From: Methylococcaceae bacterium UBA659
GTDB taxonomy: Bacteria > Pseudomonadota > Gammaproteobacteria > Methylococcales > Methylomonadaceae
Direction: 5' to 3'
Length of the DNA: 14,800 nt
Assembly (NCBI GenBank): GCA_002299495.1
Contig: DBNZ01000023.1
Coordinates: 1-14,800 of the forward strand
Positions 14,732 to 14,800 of this stretch are shown here, piece after piece; position 1 is the first letter of the stretch, and each line of letters starts with the position of its first letter. Under the pieces are notes generated by a model. It was given only the letters and a program-made list of their open reading frames with translations. It was not told the origin of the DNA and did no database searches. A program made the position numbers and the translations under genes.

Positions 14732-14800
14732 ACAGCAGGGCACAAGCGGTTCGACAAGCTCACCAGGAACGGAATCCACTCCTTGCCGTTCGTCCTCGAC
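14713..14800. repeat. REP-like palindromic repeat, truncated by the window edge
   Basis: GGTTCGACAAGCTCACCAGG followed by AACGG (14748-14772) is a variant of the TTCGACAAGCTCA...GAACGG intergenic repeat common in many proteobacterial genomes. A 13-nt spacer and the start of an opposed copy, CCGTTCGTCCTCGAC (14786-14800), follow. GAACGG and CCGTTC form a 6-bp inverted pair. A second perfect 10-bp pair joins GATTCCGTTC (14713-14722) with GAACGGAATC (14767-14776). The right end is beyond the window, so the extent of the element is unknown. Confidence 0.6.

Overview
The window reads as a chromosomal segment of a gammaproteobacterium of roughly 50% GC. The first two thirds is the conserved tRNA-fMet-rimP-nusA-infB-rbfA-truB-rpsO-pnp superoperon in the E. 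coli gene order, and every product aligns well with gammaproteobacterial versions, including a NusA with two C-terminal acidic repeats. The lineage beyond that is uncertain. The sulfite reductase/DUF934 pair, the NhaD antiporter and the REP-like repeat at the right edge would fit a Methylococcales-type or pseudomonad-like genome, but this is inference.

Layout. Positions 1-290 hold a probable C-terminal remnant of a DUF2914-type protein and a consensus sigma70 promoter. Positions 292-6871 hold initiator tRNA, two tandem intrinsic terminators, rimP, nusA, infB, rbfA, truB, a structured gap with another terminator, and rpsO. Positions 6872-9172 hold a structured leader, pnp (GTG start) and a strong terminator. 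Positions 9198-11292, on the minus strand, hold an assimilatory sulfite reductase hemoprotein gene followed by an overlapping DUF934 gene, with a good promoter in the divergent gap. Positions 11441-14390, on the plus strand, hold nhaD (Na+/H+ antiporter), an AmpG-like MFS permease and a small YkgJ-type cysteine-cluster protein joined to it by a one-base overlap. Positions 14391-14800 are non-coding or weakly coding, with nested inverted repeats, two small head-to-head candidate ORFs and a REP-like palindrome cut by the window edge.

How the genes work together. The superoperon couples translation initiation (initiator tRNA, IF2), 30S maturation (RimP, RbfA, S15), transcription elongation and termination (NusA), tRNA modification (TruB) and RNA decay (PNPase). 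Its internal terminators (two before rimP, one before rpsO) are the likely control points, as in E. coli, where cold-shock proteins act as antiterminators in this operon. The minus-strand pair reduces sulfite to sulfide for cysteine synthesis. The three right-hand genes are two membrane transporters and a small metal-binding candidate with no obvious shared pathway.

Most of the window is ordinary housekeeping sequence and I see no clear new multi-gene system. The points most worth a second look are the non-coding controls (tandem terminators, the rpsO leader hairpins, a CCTCCT-containing pnp leader), the C1-U72 acceptor end of the initiator tRNA, and the unexplained 410 bp at the right end.
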